Assembly: GCF_002797435.1 (NCBI RefSeq)
Contig: NZ_PGEN01000001.1
Location: 1,306,501-1,370,500 of the forward strand
DNA: 64,000 bases
From: Sphingomonas koreensis
GTDB lineage: Bacteria; Pseudomonadota; Alphaproteobacteria; Sphingomonadales; Sphingomonadaceae
Direction: 5' to 3'
Below are positions 34,204 through 45,034 of the stretch, one piece after another; positions within the stretch are counted from its first letter, which is position 1; each line of letters begins with the position of its first letter. The notes beneath the pieces are model-generated. The model did not search any database. It was not told the DNA's origin and saw nothing but the letters and a program-made list of their open reading frames with translations. The position numbers were made by a program, and so were the translations under genes.

Positions 34204-34863
34204 ATGTCGGAACCGATCATCCTCGCCGTGCCCAAGGGTCGCATCCTCGAAGAGGCGCTTCCCCTGCTCGCGCACGCCGGGATCATCCCCGAACCGGCCT
34301 TCGCGGACGAGGGCAGCCGCGCGCTGCGCTTCAAGACCAACCGTCCCGACATCGACCTCATCCGCGTCCGCGCGTTCGACGTCGCGACCTTCGTCGCGCA
34401 CGGCGCGGCGCAGCTGGGCATCGTCGGATCTGACGTGCTCGCCGAGTTCGCCTATTCGGAACTCTATGCCCCCGTCGATCTCGGCATCGGCTATTGCCGC
34501 CTGTCGGTCGCCGAACCGGCCGCGCTTGCCGCGACAGACGATCCGCGCGGCTGGAGCCATGTCCGAGTCGCGACCAAATACCCCTCGCTCACTCGCCGCC
34601 ATTTCGAGGCGCGCGGCGTGCAGGCCGAGTGCATCAAGCTGAATGGCGCGATGGAGCTAGCGCCCTTGCTAGACCTTGCCCCCCGCATCGTCGACCTCGT
34701 TTCCTCGGGTCGCACGCTCAAGGAGAACGGCCTGGTCGAGGTCGAGACGATCATGGAGGTCTCCAGCCGCCTCGTCGCCAACCGCGCCGCGTTCAAGACC
34801 CGGCCGGAGATCGTGCCGCTGATCGATGCGTTCCGCCGCGCCGTGGAAGCGAAGGCCGCATGA
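34204..34863 (+). CDS. hisG: ATP phosphoribosyltransferase, short form (HisG_S)
   Basis: First step of histidine synthesis, joining ATP and PRPP. A 219-aa short form without the C-terminal regulatory domain; such enzymes need the HisRS-like partner HisZ, which is not in this window. Motifs include [15 protein letters not shown], the [19 protein letters not shown] region and the PRPP-binding [20 protein letters not shown] segment. The stop overlaps the hisD start (ATGA). Confidence 0.95.
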   Translation: MSEPIILAVPKGRILEEALPLLAHAGIIPEPAFADEGSRALRFKTNRPDIDLIRVRAFDVATFVAHGAAQLGIVGSDVLAEFAYSELYAPVDLGIGYCRLSVAEPAALAATDDPRGWSHVRVATKYPSLTRRHFEARGVQAECIKLNGAMELAPLLDLAPRIVDLVSSGRTLKENGLVEVETIMEVSSRLVANRAAFKTRPEIVPLIDAFRRAVEAKAA

Positions 34864-36146
34864 TCCGCCTGTCCACCACCGAACCCGGCTTCGCCCAGGC
34901 GTTTCGCGAACTGGTCGATGCCCGCCGCGAGGCGGATGCCGATGTCGCGCGCGATGTCCGCACGATCGTCGCTTCGGTCCGTGACGAAGGCGATGCCGCG
35001 CTCCACGCCTTCACGCGGAAATTCGACCGGCACGACCTCAATGAAACCGGCTGGCGGATCGAGAAGGCCGATTGCGCCGCCGCGTTCGACGCGCTCGAAC
35101 CGAAGCTGCGCGACGCACTCCAGCTCGCCGCCGATCGCATCACGGCGTATCACGAAAAGCAGAAGCCGGCCGACAGCGACACCACCGACGCCGCGGGCGT
35201 GCGCACCGGCGCGCGCTGGCAGGCGGTCGAGGCGGCGGGCGTGTACGTCCCCGGCGGCCGCGCAGCCTATCCGTCTTCGGTCCTGATGAACGCGATTCCG
35301 GCCAAGGTCGCGGGCGTCGATCGCCTTGTCATGGTCACGCCGACCCCGGATGGCGAGGTCAACCCGCTCGTCCTCGCCGCCGCGCATATCGCCGGGGTGG
35401 ACGAGATATGGCGTGTCGGGGGCGCACAGGCAATCGCCGCGCTCGCCTATGGCACCGGCCGCATCGCCGCGGTCGACGTCATCACCGGCCCCGGCAATGC
35501 CTGGGTGGCGGAAGCCAAGCGCCAGCTCTACGGCGTGGTCGGCATCGACATGGTCGCCGGGCCTTCCGAGATCGTCGTCATCGCCGACGGCAAGAACGAT
35601 CCCGAATGGATCGCTGCAGACCTGCTCAGCCAGTCCGAGCATGATCCCACCAGCCAGTCGATCCTGCTCACCGACGACGCGATCTTCGCGGGCAAGGTCG
35701 CCGAGGCGGTCGATCTTCAGATCGGCACGCTGTCGACCAAGGGCGTCGCGCGCCAGAGCTGGGACGCCAATGGCGCGATCATCCTCACCGGCTCGCTCGA
35801 CGAGGCGATCCCGCTGGTGAACAAGCTCGCTCCCGAGCATCTCGAACTCGCCTGCGACGATCCGGACGCACTGTTCGCGCGGGTCCGTCACGCCGGATCG
35901 GTGTTCCTCGGCCGCATGACGCCCGAGGCGATCGGCGATTATGTCGCCGGCCCCAACCACGTCCTCCCCACCGGCCGCCGCGCGCGCTTCGCCAGCGGCC
36001 TGTCGGTGCTCGACTTCATGAAGCGCACCAGCTTCCTGGCGCTCGACGCCGCGGGCCTCGCAGCGATCGGTCCCGCGGCCGTCGCGCTGGCGGAGGCAGA
36101 GGGACTGCCGGCGCATGCGAGGTCGGTCTCCCTTCGCCTGCCCTAA
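34860..36146 (+). CDS. hisD: Histidinol dehydrogenase
   Basis: Last two steps of histidine synthesis: oxidises L-histidinol to L-histidine with two NAD+. A 428-aa protein of normal length. The family signature [20 protein letters not shown] lies near 200-220, followed by [10 protein letters not shown]. Zinc and catalytic residues lie in SQSEHDP (Gln/His) and late NHVLPTG and HARS segments. The ATG at 34860 overlaps the hisG stop, giving tight coupling. Confidence 0.97.
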   Translation: MIRLSTTEPGFAQAFRELVDARREADADVARDVRTIVASVRDEGDAALHAFTRKFDRHDLNETGWRIEKADCAAAFDALEPKLRDALQLAADRITAYHEKQKPADSDTTDAAGVRTGARWQAVEAAGVYVPGGRAAYPSSVLMNAIPAKVAGVDRLVMVTPTPDGEVNPLVLAAAHIAGVDEIWRVGGAQAIAALAYGTGRIAAVDVITGPGNAWVAEAKRQLYGVVGIDMVAGPSEIVVIADGKNDPEWIAADLLSQSEHDPTSQSILLTDDAIFAGKVAEAVDLQIGTLSTKGVARQSWDANGAIILTGSLDEAIPLVNKLAPEHLELACDDPDALFARVRHAGSVFLGRMTPEAIGDYVAGPNHVLPTGRRARFASGLSVLDFMKRTSFLALDAAGLAAIGPAAVALAEAEGLPAHARSVSLRLP

Positions 36147-36201
36147 TGCTCCTGCGAACGCAGCAGTCTAGGGCCGAACCCCGTTCGCTCCGTTGCTCCG
36201 G

Positions 36202-36221
36202 ACTTCTGCTTTCGCAGAAGT
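36202..36221. terminator. Hairpin between hisD and nusB
   Basis: Perfect 8-bp stem ACTTCTGC/GCAGAAGT with a TTTC loop in the 101-base hisD-nusB gap. No T-tract follows, so it may be a weak terminator or processing site. Confidence 0.35.
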
Positions 36222-36247
36222 GTGGACGACGCTAAGGAATTCTCGAA

Positions 36248-36709
36248 ATGCCTAGCCCAACCGCAAAGTCCCGCTCCAAAGCCCGCGCCGCCGCGCGGCT
36301 CGCCGCCGTCCAGGCGCTGTACCAGCAGGAGATGGAGAAGACTCCGCTTCCCCAGCTGCTCACCGAGTTCCACCAGCACCGGCTCGGCGCAACGATCGAG
36401 GAGGCGGAGTATATCGACGCCGACGTCATGTTCTTCGACGATATCGTCAAGGGCGTGGACGCCCGCCGCGACGAGATCGACGCGCTGATCGCCTCGAAGC
36501 TCAGCAGCGACTGGAGCTTCGACCGGCTCGACCGCCCGATGCGCCAGATCCTGCGCGCCGGCACCTATGAGCTGCTTGCCCGCAACGACGTGCCCACCGG
36601 CGCTGCGATCAGCGAGTATCTCGACGTCACCGACGCATTCTACGACCGCCGCGAAAAGGGCTTCGTCAACGGCCTGCTCGACGCCATCGCCAAGGCGGTG
36701 CGGAGCTAG
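36248..36709 (+). CDS. nusB: Transcription antitermination factor NusB
   Basis: RNA-binding subunit of the rRNA antitermination complex. A 153-aa all-helical protein: ARLAAVQALYQQEME at the N-terminus, a central DWSFDRLDRPMRQILRAGTYEL, and VPTGAAISEYLDVTDAF toward the end, followed by KGFVNGLLDAIAK. All are standard NusB blocks. It lies 101 bases after hisD; convergent with the 5'-nucleotidase gene. Confidence 0.96.
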   Translation: MPSPTAKSRSKARAAARLAAVQALYQQEMEKTPLPQLLTEFHQHRLGATIEEAEYIDADVMFFDDIVKGVDARRDEIDALIASKLSSDWSFDRLDRPMRQILRAGTYELLARNDVPTGAAISEYLDVTDAFYDRREKGFVNGLLDAIAKAVRS

Positions 36710-36732
36710 CGGCGAGCCCGCCACCCTGGCTT

Positions 36733-36760
36733 GTCACCCCGGCCTCGTGCCGGGGTCCAC
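36733..36760. repeat. Single copy of the GTCACCCCGG hairpin repeat
   Basis: Differs at one base from the arm at 27788-27815. Lies 24 bases after nusB, where it could serve as terminator. The rest of the nusB-nucleotidase gap (to 36987) shows only the 12-bp direct repeat described separately. Confidence 0.6.
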
Positions 36761-36926
36761 GTCTCCACCATCCGGAACAGGCTCGGGCTTGCCGGACGTC
36801 CCGGCTTGCGATGTTGGATTTCATTTGCTCGTCTCGAAGCGCGCCGGGGCCCCTCCGGCCCGCTCTTTGACATCCTCAAATCATGCCCTCGGGAATGTCC
36901 GACACCCGCGCGGACGATACGCCCGT

Positions 36927-36960
36927 CGTATGAACTTCTCCTCCAAAGCGTATGAACTTC
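36927..36960. repeat. 12-bp direct repeat in convergent intergenic gap
   Basis: CGTATGAACTTC occurs at 36927-36938 and 36949-36960, 22 bp apart. The site is between two gene ends, so a promoter role is not obvious. Confidence 0.35.
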
Positions 36961-36987
36961 GCTCATTCCGAATAGGCCCGCCTCAAC

Positions 36988-38721
36988 CTAGCGCGGCGTC
37001 ACATCCCTCGCCCGCCCCAGCACCGGCGGATCGACGATCTGCCCTTGCGCGAAAAGCGCCTCGAGCGCGTCGAGATCGAGCATCCCGCCCGCAACGTCCT
37101 TGCCCGCCTTGAAGCTGGTGAAGCCGTCGCCGCCGCCGCCCAGGAAGCTGTTCACGGTCACGCGGTACAGCGCATCGTCGCGCATCGGCTGGCCGCCGAT
37201 CATCGGCGCGATGATCCGCTGCCCTTCGGGCTTCGACAGATCGTAGCTATAGGTCAGACCGGCCGGGAATAGCAGCGCGGTGCCGTCCTTCTTGGCGAAT
37301 TGCTGCTCGAGGACCGCGCGCAGTTGCGCGCCCGTCATCTCCTTGACCTGCAGGTTGTTGCCGAAGGGCTGCACCGTGTAGATGTCGCCGAAGGTCACCT
37401 TGCCGTCGGTCGCCGCGATCGACGCGCGCACCCCGCCCGGGTTCATCAGCGCGACCTGCGCCCCGCTCGCCCGCGTTGCCGCGAGTTGCGAGTCGGCGAT
37501 CAGCAGGCCGAGCGGCGACTCCTTCATGTCGTCGTCTTCGTCGCGCAGGATCGGCGCCGAAGCCCGCCCGACCACCCGCTTGGCCCGCGGCTCGGCCGCA
37601 GCGGCATAGCGCGCGACATGCGCCGCGACCGCAGCGTCCGCGGCAAAGGTCGGGAACGCCCCGCTTGGCTTCACCGGCCCCGCGCTGCTCGTCGTCCCGT
37701 CGCCCTGCACGATCACCTGCGAAGCGCGCTTGCCGGTCACGCGCTTCGTCAGCGGATCGAAGCTCAGGTCGATATCGGTCAGCATCACGCCGTTGTTGCC
37801 CGCGCTGGTCAGCAGCACCGGCCTGGCAGGGTTGGTTGCCGAATAGTCGCAGATATAGGCGCGGTGGGTGTGGCCGGAAACGATCACGTCCACCGCCGGG
37901 GTCAGCCGGTCCATGATGTCGAGGATCGGCCCGGACAGCCCGTCGCACTTTTCTGGCTGGTCGCTGCGCGCCGGGTAGCCGCCCTCGTGCACCAGCATCA
38001 CCACGGCGTCGGCGCCCTTGGCCTTGAGGTCGGCCGCCAGCCGGTTCGCGGTTTCCGCCTCGTCGGCGAAGGTGATGCCCCTGATCCCCGCCGGGTCGAC
38101 ATAATTGCCGGTCAGCCGAGTCGTCAGCCCGATGAAGCCGATCGTCACCTTGCCGCGCCCGCTGCCTAAGCTGCGCAACGTGGTGCCGGGGAGCAGGCTG
38201 GTGCCGTCCGCCTGGATCGTGTTGCCGGCAAGATAGCGATAGCTCGCCCCTTTGAACGGCTCGATCTGGCAGGGCTCGACCTTGGTGAGTTTCGCGCAGC
38301 CGCCGCTCTGGAGACGCTTCAGTTCCTCCGTCCCGCGATCGAATTCGTGATTGCCCGCCGCGTTGATCTCGAGCCCGGCCATGCTCAGCGCCTTCACCGT
38401 CGGCTCGTCGAGGAACAGCGACGAGACCAGCGGGCTGGCGCTGGTCAGATCGCCTGCAGCGACCACTACGCTGTGCGTCGCCCTGGCCTTCAGCGTCTTT
38501 ACCGCCGTCGCAAAATAGGCAGCGCCGCCCGCGGGCACCTTCGCCACCGATCCGTCGGGCGCCTGCACGTCGATCGCTCGCCCCGGCGTCTGGAGCGCGC
38601 CGTGGAAATCGTTGAAGGCGATGATCTTGACCGTCAGCGGCGCGGCCGGGGCTTCGGCCCGATGCTGCGCACAACCCGCAAGCGCCAGCGCCCCCAGCGC
38701 CGTCACGATGATCCGCTTCAT
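36988..38721 (-). CDS. Lipoprotein bifunctional metallophosphatase/5'-nucleotidase
   Basis: A 577-aa UshA-like enzyme that hydrolyses extracytoplasmic nucleotides to nucleosides and phosphate. It has a lipoprotein signal (LALAGC lipobox, Cys17). The calcineurin-like domain shows the metal ligands FNDFHG, AAGDLTS, GNHEFDRG and VSGHTHRAY. The C-terminal 5'-nucleotidase domain contains GGVRASIAATDGKVTFGD and QPFGNNLQV, ending with NSFLGGGGDGF. The start at 38721 follows GGGAGCA; more upstream in-frame starts overlap murA. Its role is probably phosphate or purine salvage. Confidence 0.92.
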   Translation of the reverse strand: MKRIIVTALGALALAGCAQHRAEAPAAPLTVKIIAFNDFHGALQTPGRAIDVQAPDGSVAKVPAGGAAYFATAVKTLKARATHSVVVAAGDLTSASPLVSSLFLDEPTVKALSMAGLEINAAGNHEFDRGTEELKRLQSGGCAKLTKVEPCQIEPFKGASYRYLAGNTIQADGTSLLPGTTLRSLGSGRGKVTIGFIGLTTRLTGNYVDPAGIRGITFADEAETANRLAADLKAKGADAVVMLVHEGGYPARSDQPEKCDGLSGPILDIMDRLTPAVDVIVSGHTHRAYICDYSATNPARPVLLTSAGNNGVMLTDIDLSFDPLTKRVTGKRASQVIVQGDGTTSSAGPVKPSGAFPTFAADAAVAAHVARYAAAAEPRAKRVVGRASAPILRDEDDDMKESPLGLLIADSQLAATRASGAQVALMNPGGVRASIAATDGKVTFGDIYTVQPFGNNLQVKEMTGAQLRAVLEQQFAKKDGTALLFPAGLTYSYDLSKPEGQRIIAPMIGGQPMRDDALYRVTVNSFLGGGGDGFTSFKAGKDVAGGMLDLDALEALFAQGQIVDPPVLGRARDVTPR

Positions 38722-38770
38722 TCGATTGCTCCCGCGAGTTGTTTCGTGACCGCGGATAACAGTGCTGACC

Positions 38771-40054
38771 TTACCCGTCACCGACGCGTTCGATATCGGC
38801 GCCGACGCCCTGCAACTTCTCCTCGAGCCGCTCATAGCCGCGGTCGAGGTGATAGATGCGGCTGACCTGGGTCTCACCCTCGGCGATCAGGCCGGCAAGG
38901 ATCAGGCTCATCGATGCACGAAGGTCGGTCGCCATCACCGGCGCCCCGACGAGCCTGTCGACTCCGTGCACCACCGCGGTGCGCCCGCGCACATCGATGT
39001 TCGCCCCCATGCGCGCGAGCTCGGGCACGTGCATGTAGCGATTCTCGAAGATCGTCTCGGTCAGCACACTCGCGCCTTCCGCCTTGCACAGCATCGCCAT
39101 GAACTGCGCCTGCATGTCGGTGGCGAAGCCGGGGTAAGGCGCGGTCGAGAGCGTCAGCGGCTTGAGCGGGCCATTGGCTGCGACACGCACGCCATCGGCC
39201 TTTTCCTCGACGGTCACGCCGGCCTCGACCAGCGCGTCGAGCGTCGCACGCATGTCGTCCGCCTTGGCACCCTGCAGGAACAGGTCGCCGCCAGTGATCG
39301 CCGCGGCGCAGGCGTAGCTGCCCGCTTCGATCCGGTCTGGCATCACCTTGTAGGTCGCGCCATGCAGCCGCTCGCGGCCCTCGATCGTCAGCGTCTCGGT
39401 CCCGATCCCGTCGATCGACGCGCCCATCGCAATCAGCAGATTGCAGAGATCGACGATCTCCGGCTCGCGCGCCGCATTCTCCAGCACCGTGGTGCCGCGC
39501 GCGGTTGCCGCCGCCATCAGCGCATTCTCGGTCGCGCCGACCGACACCACCGGGAAGCGATAGCGCCCGCCTGCCAGCCTTCCGCCGGGCGCAGTCGCCT
39601 TCACATAGCCCGCCGCCAGCTCGATCTCGGCACCCATCGCCTCAAGCGCCTTGAGGTGCAGGTCGATCGGGCGGTTGCCGATCGCGCAGCCGCCGGGCAG
39701 CGACACCGTCGCCTCGCCCGCCCGGCCCAGCAACGGCCCGAGCACCAGGATCGACGCGCGCATCTTCCGCACGATGTCATAGGGCGCGACGGTCGAGGTC
39801 AGGCGCGACGCGCGCACCGTCAGCACGCGGCCAAAGTCGTTGGGCCGAGTCCCCTCGATCGCCGTCGAGGCACCGAGTTCGTTGAGGAGGTGCCCGAAGC
39901 CGTCGGCGTCCGCCAACCGCGGCAGATTGCGCAGCGTCAGCGGCTCGTCGGTCAGCAGCGCGCAGGGCATCAGCGCGAGCGCCGAATTCTTCGCGCCCGA
40001 GATGGCGATGGTTCCGGAAAGGCGCTTGCCGCCGCGAATGAGGATACGGTCCAT
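38771..40054 (-). CDS. murA: UDP-N-acetylglucosamine 1-carboxyvinyltransferase
   Basis: First committed step of peptidoglycan synthesis, adding enolpyruvate to UDP-GlcNAc. A 427-aa protein of standard length. The catalytic loop Cys is present (Cys123, [14 protein letters not shown]), as are the N-terminal [12 protein letters not shown] motif and the late [17 protein letters not shown] block. Cys at the active site predicts fosfomycin sensitivity of the enzyme. It lies upstream of the nucleotidase on the same strand with a 49-base gap. Confidence 0.97.
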   Translation of the reverse strand: MDRILIRGGKRLSGTIAISGAKNSALALMPCALLTDEPLTLRNLPRLADADGFGHLLNELGASTAIEGTRPNDFGRVLTVRASRLTSTVAPYDIVRKMRASILVLGPLLGRAGEATVSLPGGCAIGNRPIDLHLKALEAMGAEIELAAGYVKATAPGGRLAGGRYRFPVVSVGATENALMAAATARGTTVLENAAREPEIVDLCNLLIAMGASIDGIGTETLTIEGRERLHGATYKVMPDRIEAGSYACAAAITGGDLFLQGAKADDMRATLDALVEAGVTVEEKADGVRVAANGPLKPLTLSTAPYPGFATDMQAQFMAMLCKAEGASVLTETIFENRYMHVPELARMGANIDVRGRTAVVHGVDRLVGAPVMATDLRASMSLILAGLIAEGETQVSRIYHLDRGYERLEEKLQGVGADIERVGDG

Positions 40055-40124
40055 TTTCGGGCTTCTATCGACTCGCGGGCGCCGCGCAAGCGGGGGACGT
40101 CAACGGGTCAGCGCACAAATGGCC

Positions 40125-40481
40125 TCAGGCCTTCTCCAGCGTGCACTGGAGCGGATGCTGGTTCTGGCGGGCGAAGTCGATCACCTGTGCCACCTTGGTC
40201 TCCGCGACCTCATAGGTGAAGACGCCGCAAACGCCCACGCCGCGCTGGTGAACGTGAAGCATCACCTGGGTCGCCTGCTCCATGTCCATCTTGAAGAAGC
40301 GCTGGAGCACCAGCACCACGAACTCCATCGGCGTATAGTCGTCGTTGAGCATCAGGACGCGATAGGGCGTCGGCTTCTTGGTCCTGGCGCGCGTGCGCGT
40401 CGCGACGCCGGTCGATGCGTCGCCATCGTCGTCGCGGTCGGCATCGTCAGCCATCGAAATTGGTTGGAACGGCACTGTCAT
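40125..40481 (-). CDS. clpS: ATP-dependent Clp protease adaptor ClpS
   Basis: N-degron adaptor delivering substrates to ClpAP. From the ATG at 40481 it is 118 aa: a disordered acidic/basic N-terminus (about 1-40), then the ClpS core [24 protein letters not shown] with the Asn-Asp-Asp substrate pocket residues and [24 protein letters not shown]. Longer and shorter in-frame starts (40520, 40454) are possible. clpA is not adjacent. Confidence 0.95.
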   Translation of the reverse strand: MTVPFQPISMADDADRDDDGDASTGVATRTRARTKKPTPYRVLMLNDDYTPMEFVVLVLQRFFKMDMEQATQVMLHVHQRGVGVCGVFTYEVAETKVAQVIDFARQNQHPLQCTLEKA

Positions 40482-40556
40482 GAGGACTTCAAAAATATGA
40501 TAGCGATGAATCGAGGGCAAGGGCGCTAACCCTGATTTTCGTGAGCTCTGGACGAC

Positions 40557-40584
40557 AAAAAAGGCGACCGCTCGCGCGGCCGCC
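40557..40584 (-). terminator. Intrinsic terminator of the phasin gene
   Basis: Read on the minus strand: stem GGCGGCCGC / GCGGTCGCC (40576-40584 with 40563-40571), 4-base loop, then six T residues (40557-40562). It lies 26 bases after the phasin stop. Confidence 0.8.
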
Positions 40585-40609
40585 CCTTTGTTCGTTCAGT
40601 CCGTGGCGA

Positions 40610-41314
40610 TCAGGCCGCGGTCTTGACCTTCTCGACCGCTACCGCGACGCGGCTGGAGATCGGCTGCGCGGCGTCGCCGGCCAGCTTGATGAAGGCTTCA
40701 GTGTTCTTCGAGGTTTCGGCGACGACCGAGTCGAAGACCGAGCGGACATAGTCGCTCTGCAGCTTGAAGAAATCGGCCGGGGTCTTGACCGCCGACAGGT
40801 TCTTCAGGGTCGCGGTCGCGTTCTCGAACGACTTGCGGCTGTACTCGGCGGCGTCCTGGCCCAGCGCTTCGAAGCCCTTGGCAGCGATCTTGCCGCTCTC
40901 GACGAGCGCTTCGACATTGCCCTTGGCGAAGTCGGTGAACTCACCCGCCAGCTTGGTGTTCTTCTCGACGGCGGCCTTGGCGCGCTCGTTGAAGTCGGCG
41001 AACAGCGCCTGGGTCTTCTCGACGGTGTTTTCCATGATGTCAGTTCCCTTGGTTGCGGTTTCCGCCATCTTGGGGGCGGTGTCTTCGATGATCTGCTCGA
41101 CCGGCGCGGCGATTTCCTCGACGGTCTGGGTAAGCGTCTCCGCCAATACTTCGGCAGGCTTGGTCACGGTTTCGATCACCGGTTCGACGACCGGGGTCTC
41201 GATGACAGGCGCTGCTTTGGCTACAATTGGAGCAGCCTTCGGTGCCTCAGGCTTGGTCACCGGGGTCTTCGCAACCGGCTTCTTTGCACCGGTACGTGGA
41301 GCCTTGCTGGCCAT
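40610..41314 (-). CDS. Phasin family protein (PHA granule-associated)
   Basis: A 234-aa granule surface protein. The N-terminal 70 residues are Lys/Pro/Ala-rich with AP/VE repeats, similar to PhaF-like or histone-like tails. The phasin domain (about 95-225) has the pattern FADFNERAKAAVEKN...EFTDFAKGNVEALVESGKIAAKGFEALGQD and FKLQSDYVRS. It neighbours phaC on the same strand, separated by a gap with a strong dyad, and ends with an intrinsic terminator. Confidence 0.92.
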   Translation of the reverse strand: MASKAPRTGAKKPVAKTPVTKPEAPKAAPIVAKAAPVIETPVVEPVIETVTKPAEVLAETLTQTVEEIAAPVEQIIEDTAPKMAETATKGTDIMENTVEKTQALFADFNERAKAAVEKNTKLAGEFTDFAKGNVEALVESGKIAAKGFEALGQDAAEYSRKSFENATATLKNLSAVKTPADFFKLQSDYVRSVFDSVVAETSKNTEAFIKLAGDAAQPISSRVAVAVEKVKTAA

Positions 41315-41380
41315 TGAACGTCCTCGCAGCGATTGTTGCGATGCAACATATACGCGTTGCGCGAGACAGTTTCAAGACAG

Positions 41381-41403
41381 TTTTTTGTGCAGTGCACAAA
41401 AAA
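41381..41403. promoter_or_regulatory. 23-bp dyad between phaC and phasin genes (candidate PhaR-type operator)
   Basis: Perfect 11-bp half-sites TTTTTTGTGCA and TGCACAAAAAA around a single central base at 41392. It lies 67 bases upstream of the phasin start and 3 bases after the phaC stop. The TGCA cores resemble TGC-rich sites bound by PhaR regulators of phasin genes. The A/T flanks would also allow use as a phaC terminator. Confidence 0.55.
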
Positions 41404-41405
41404 CC

Positions 41406-43283
41406 TTAGCGGGTCTTCACATAACTCCCGGGTGCATCGCCAAGCCCTTCTTTCGGCTTGGGAATTCTCGCTCCCTTCGCCGCAGTACGCGGCTCGCCAA
41501 ATCCCTCGATCCAGCTCATCCAATCGGGCCACCAGCTGCCCTTGGTCTCGGTCGCACCTGCAACAAACTCCTCCAGAGTCGCAGCGGCCCCGTCGTTGGT
41601 CCAATACTGATATTTCTGTGCGGAGGGCGGGTTGACCACCCCGGCGATATGCCCCGATCCGGCCAGCACGAAACGCAGCGGCCCCGCGAAATGCTCGGTG
41701 ATCTTCCAGACGCTGCGCGCCGGGGCGATATGGTCCTCGCGCCCGGCCTGGATATAGGCCGGCGTTACGACCTTGCTCAGATCCACCGGCGTCGCGCCGA
41801 TGCTAAGCGCCCCCGCCTGGGCGAGCAGATTGTCGCGATAGAGGTCCGCCAGATAGCTCGCATGCCATTTGGCCGGCAGGTTGGTGACGTCCGAGTTCCA
41901 GTGGAGCAGGTCGAACGGCATATAGTCCTCGCCGAGCAGATAGTTGCTCGACACGTAGTTCCAGATCAGGTCGCGCCCGCGCAGCAGGTTGAAGGTCGCG
42001 GCCATATAGCGCCCGTCGAGAAACCCGTCGGTGGTCAGCGACTGGATCAAAGCCAGCTGTTCGTCATCGACGAAGACGTTGAGATCGCCGGCTTCGCTGA
42101 AATCGACCTGCGCGGTAAAGAAGGTCGCGCTCTTGACCTTTTCCGCCTGTCCGCGCGCGGCGAGAACAGCCAGCGTCGCGGCGAGCGTGGTGCCCGCAAC
42201 GCAATAGCCGATCGTGTGCACGGCATCGACGTTCAACAGCTCGCGCACGCTGTCGATCGCGTCGATCTGCCCGCGCTCGACATAGTCGTCCCACACGACG
42301 TCGGCCATGCTCGCGTCGGCCGACTTCCAGGAAACGACGAACACCGTCAGCCCCTGCTCCACCGCCCAGCGGATGAAGCTCTTCTCCGGACTCAAATCGA
42401 GAATGTAGAAGCGGTTGATCCATGGCGGAAAGATCAGAAGCGGCGTCTCGATCACCGTCTCGGTCGTCGGCGAATACTGGATCAGCTCGTAGAGCGGGGT
42501 ACGCTTGACCACCTTGCCCGGCGTCATCGCAATATTGTCGCCCAGCGCGAACACGCCTTCGGCGGTCTGCGTCATCTGCCCTTTGCTCAGATCCTTGAGC
42601 ATGTGCTGCAAGCCCTTGAGCAGGCTCTCACCCTTGGTCTCGACGATCTTCTCGATCACCACGGGATTGGTCGCGGGGAAGTTGGACGGGCTCATCGCAT
42701 CGATGAAGCCCTGGGTCGCGAACCGTGCCTGCTCGCGCTGCTTGGGCGTCAGCCCCTCGATCGAATCCACGCCCTTGAGCAGATGCTCCGACACGGTGAG
42801 ATAGCTTTGGCGGATAAAGTCGAACACCGGCTGCTCGCGCCATTGTGGCGCCTTGAACCTTTTGTCGCGCGCCTGTTCGGGCGTCTCCTCGAACGTCCCC
42901 GCCTTGGATGGGTCAAGGAAGCGCTGCCACAATGACATCGTGTCGGCCCAGAAATCGGCGCCGGCACGCATCGCTGCGGCGGGATCGAGCGGCGACATCG
43001 TCGCCAGGCTCGGCATCGCCGGCATCTGCGGCGCCTTGGCCATCAGGTCGAGGCCCTGCTCCATCAGCATCTGCTGCGCCCGGCCCCACACCCAGGTCCA
43101 GTGCTGGAGATCCTCGAGGCTCGGGGCTGCCGCCACCTCGGGCGCTGCGGCCGAGGGCGCTTCCGCCTTCATCTCGGGTTTCGGTTTCGGTCTCGCGGCT
43201 GGCTTGCGGGCTTTGGTCGGTTTCGCGGCCTTGGGCGCCGCCGTCTTTTTCTTTTCCGCCACCACGCGCCTCTCCTCTGGCAT
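41406..43283 (-). CDS. phaC: Class I poly(3-hydroxyalkanoate) synthase
   Basis: Polymerises hydroxyacyl-CoA into PHA. A 625-aa protein with a Lys/Ala/Pro-rich N-terminal extension (about 1-55), the PhaC N-domain (about 110-290), and the alpha/beta-hydrolase core with the lipase-like box GYCVAGTT (Cys361 as nucleophile). The catalytic Asp is in AGREDHIAP and the His in GSGHIAG. The sequence PPWINRFYILDLSPEKSFIRW is a class I hallmark. Divergent from the aminotransferase gene with a 71-base gap. Confidence 0.96.
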   Translation of the reverse strand: MPEERRVVAEKKKTAAPKAAKPTKARKPAARPKPKPEMKAEAPSAAAPEVAAAPSLEDLQHWTWVWGRAQQMLMEQGLDLMAKAPQMPAMPSLATMSPLDPAAAMRAGADFWADTMSLWQRFLDPSKAGTFEETPEQARDKRFKAPQWREQPVFDFIRQSYLTVSEHLLKGVDSIEGLTPKQREQARFATQGFIDAMSPSNFPATNPVVIEKIVETKGESLLKGLQHMLKDLSKGQMTQTAEGVFALGDNIAMTPGKVVKRTPLYELIQYSPTTETVIETPLLIFPPWINRFYILDLSPEKSFIRWAVEQGLTVFVVSWKSADASMADVVWDDYVERGQIDAIDSVRELLNVDAVHTIGYCVAGTTLAATLAVLAARGQAEKVKSATFFTAQVDFSEAGDLNVFVDDEQLALIQSLTTDGFLDGRYMAATFNLLRGRDLIWNYVSSNYLLGEDYMPFDLLHWNSDVTNLPAKWHASYLADLYRDNLLAQAGALSIGATPVDLSKVVTPAYIQAGREDHIAPARSVWKITEHFAGPLRFVLAGSGHIAGVVNPPSAQKYQYWTNDGAAATLEEFVAGATETKGSWWPDWMSWIEGFGEPRTAAKGARIPKPKEGLGDAPGSYVKTR

Positions 43284-43354
43284 GCCCGCCCGCCCCCTGT
43301 ATAACGGCGCCGCGCATCCAGCGCGACCTCAAGAGGAGCTCACCGAGAAATACG

Positions 43355-44560
<1,206 letters not shown>

Positions 44561-44565
44561 TCGAT

Positions 44566-44982
44566 ATGGGACGCGAAGGCTTCGACTTCTCGACGCGCCT
44601 TCGCGTCCGCTATTCCGAAATCGACGGCCAGAAGGTCGTCTTCAACTCGCGCTACCTCGAATATGCGGACGTTGCGCTTAGCGAATATTGGCGCTGGCTG
44701 AAGCTCGCCGACCTGCCCGAATGGCAGGGCATGGAGTTCCACGTCGCCCGCGCCACCGTCGATTTCAAGGCGCCCTTCCGCTATGGCGACGAGATCGACG
44801 CCTGGGCCCGTACCGATCGGATCGGTACCTCCAGCCTCACCAGCCGGGTCGAGCTCTGCCACGCGGAAACCGGTGCGCTGCATACCGTGATCGAGCTGGT
44901 CTACGTCAATGTCGATCTCGATGCCGGCACCGCGTCGCCGGTGCCGCCCGCCATCCGTGAGCGGATGAATCCCGCGCGCTGA
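44566..44982 (+). CDS. Acyl-CoA thioesterase, 4HBT/YbgC type
   Basis: A 138-aa hotdog-fold thioesterase. The motif RVRYSEIDGQKVVFNSRYLEYAD near residues 14-36 has the catalytic Asp/Glu region of the 4-hydroxybenzoyl-CoA thioesterase group, with Glu-Ile-Asp in place of the common E/D-x-D. It is followed by VDFKAPFRYGDEI. It is tightly linked to the aminotransferase gene and likely co-transcribed. Confidence 0.88.
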   Translation: MGREGFDFSTRLRVRYSEIDGQKVVFNSRYLEYADVALSEYWRWLKLADLPEWQGMEFHVARATVDFKAPFRYGDEIDAWARTDRIGTSSLTSRVELCHAETGALHTVIELVYVNVDLDAGTASPVPPAIRERMNPAR

Positions 44983-45034
44983 ACCGCCGAAGGGAAACCG
45001 CCTCTTAACCCTGTCCGGTTAGACTCGGGCTACG

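Noticed and set aside
36927..36960. 12-bp direct repeat as a promoter operator
   Set aside because: It lies between the ends of two convergent genes, so there is no promoter for it to control; kept only as a repeat.
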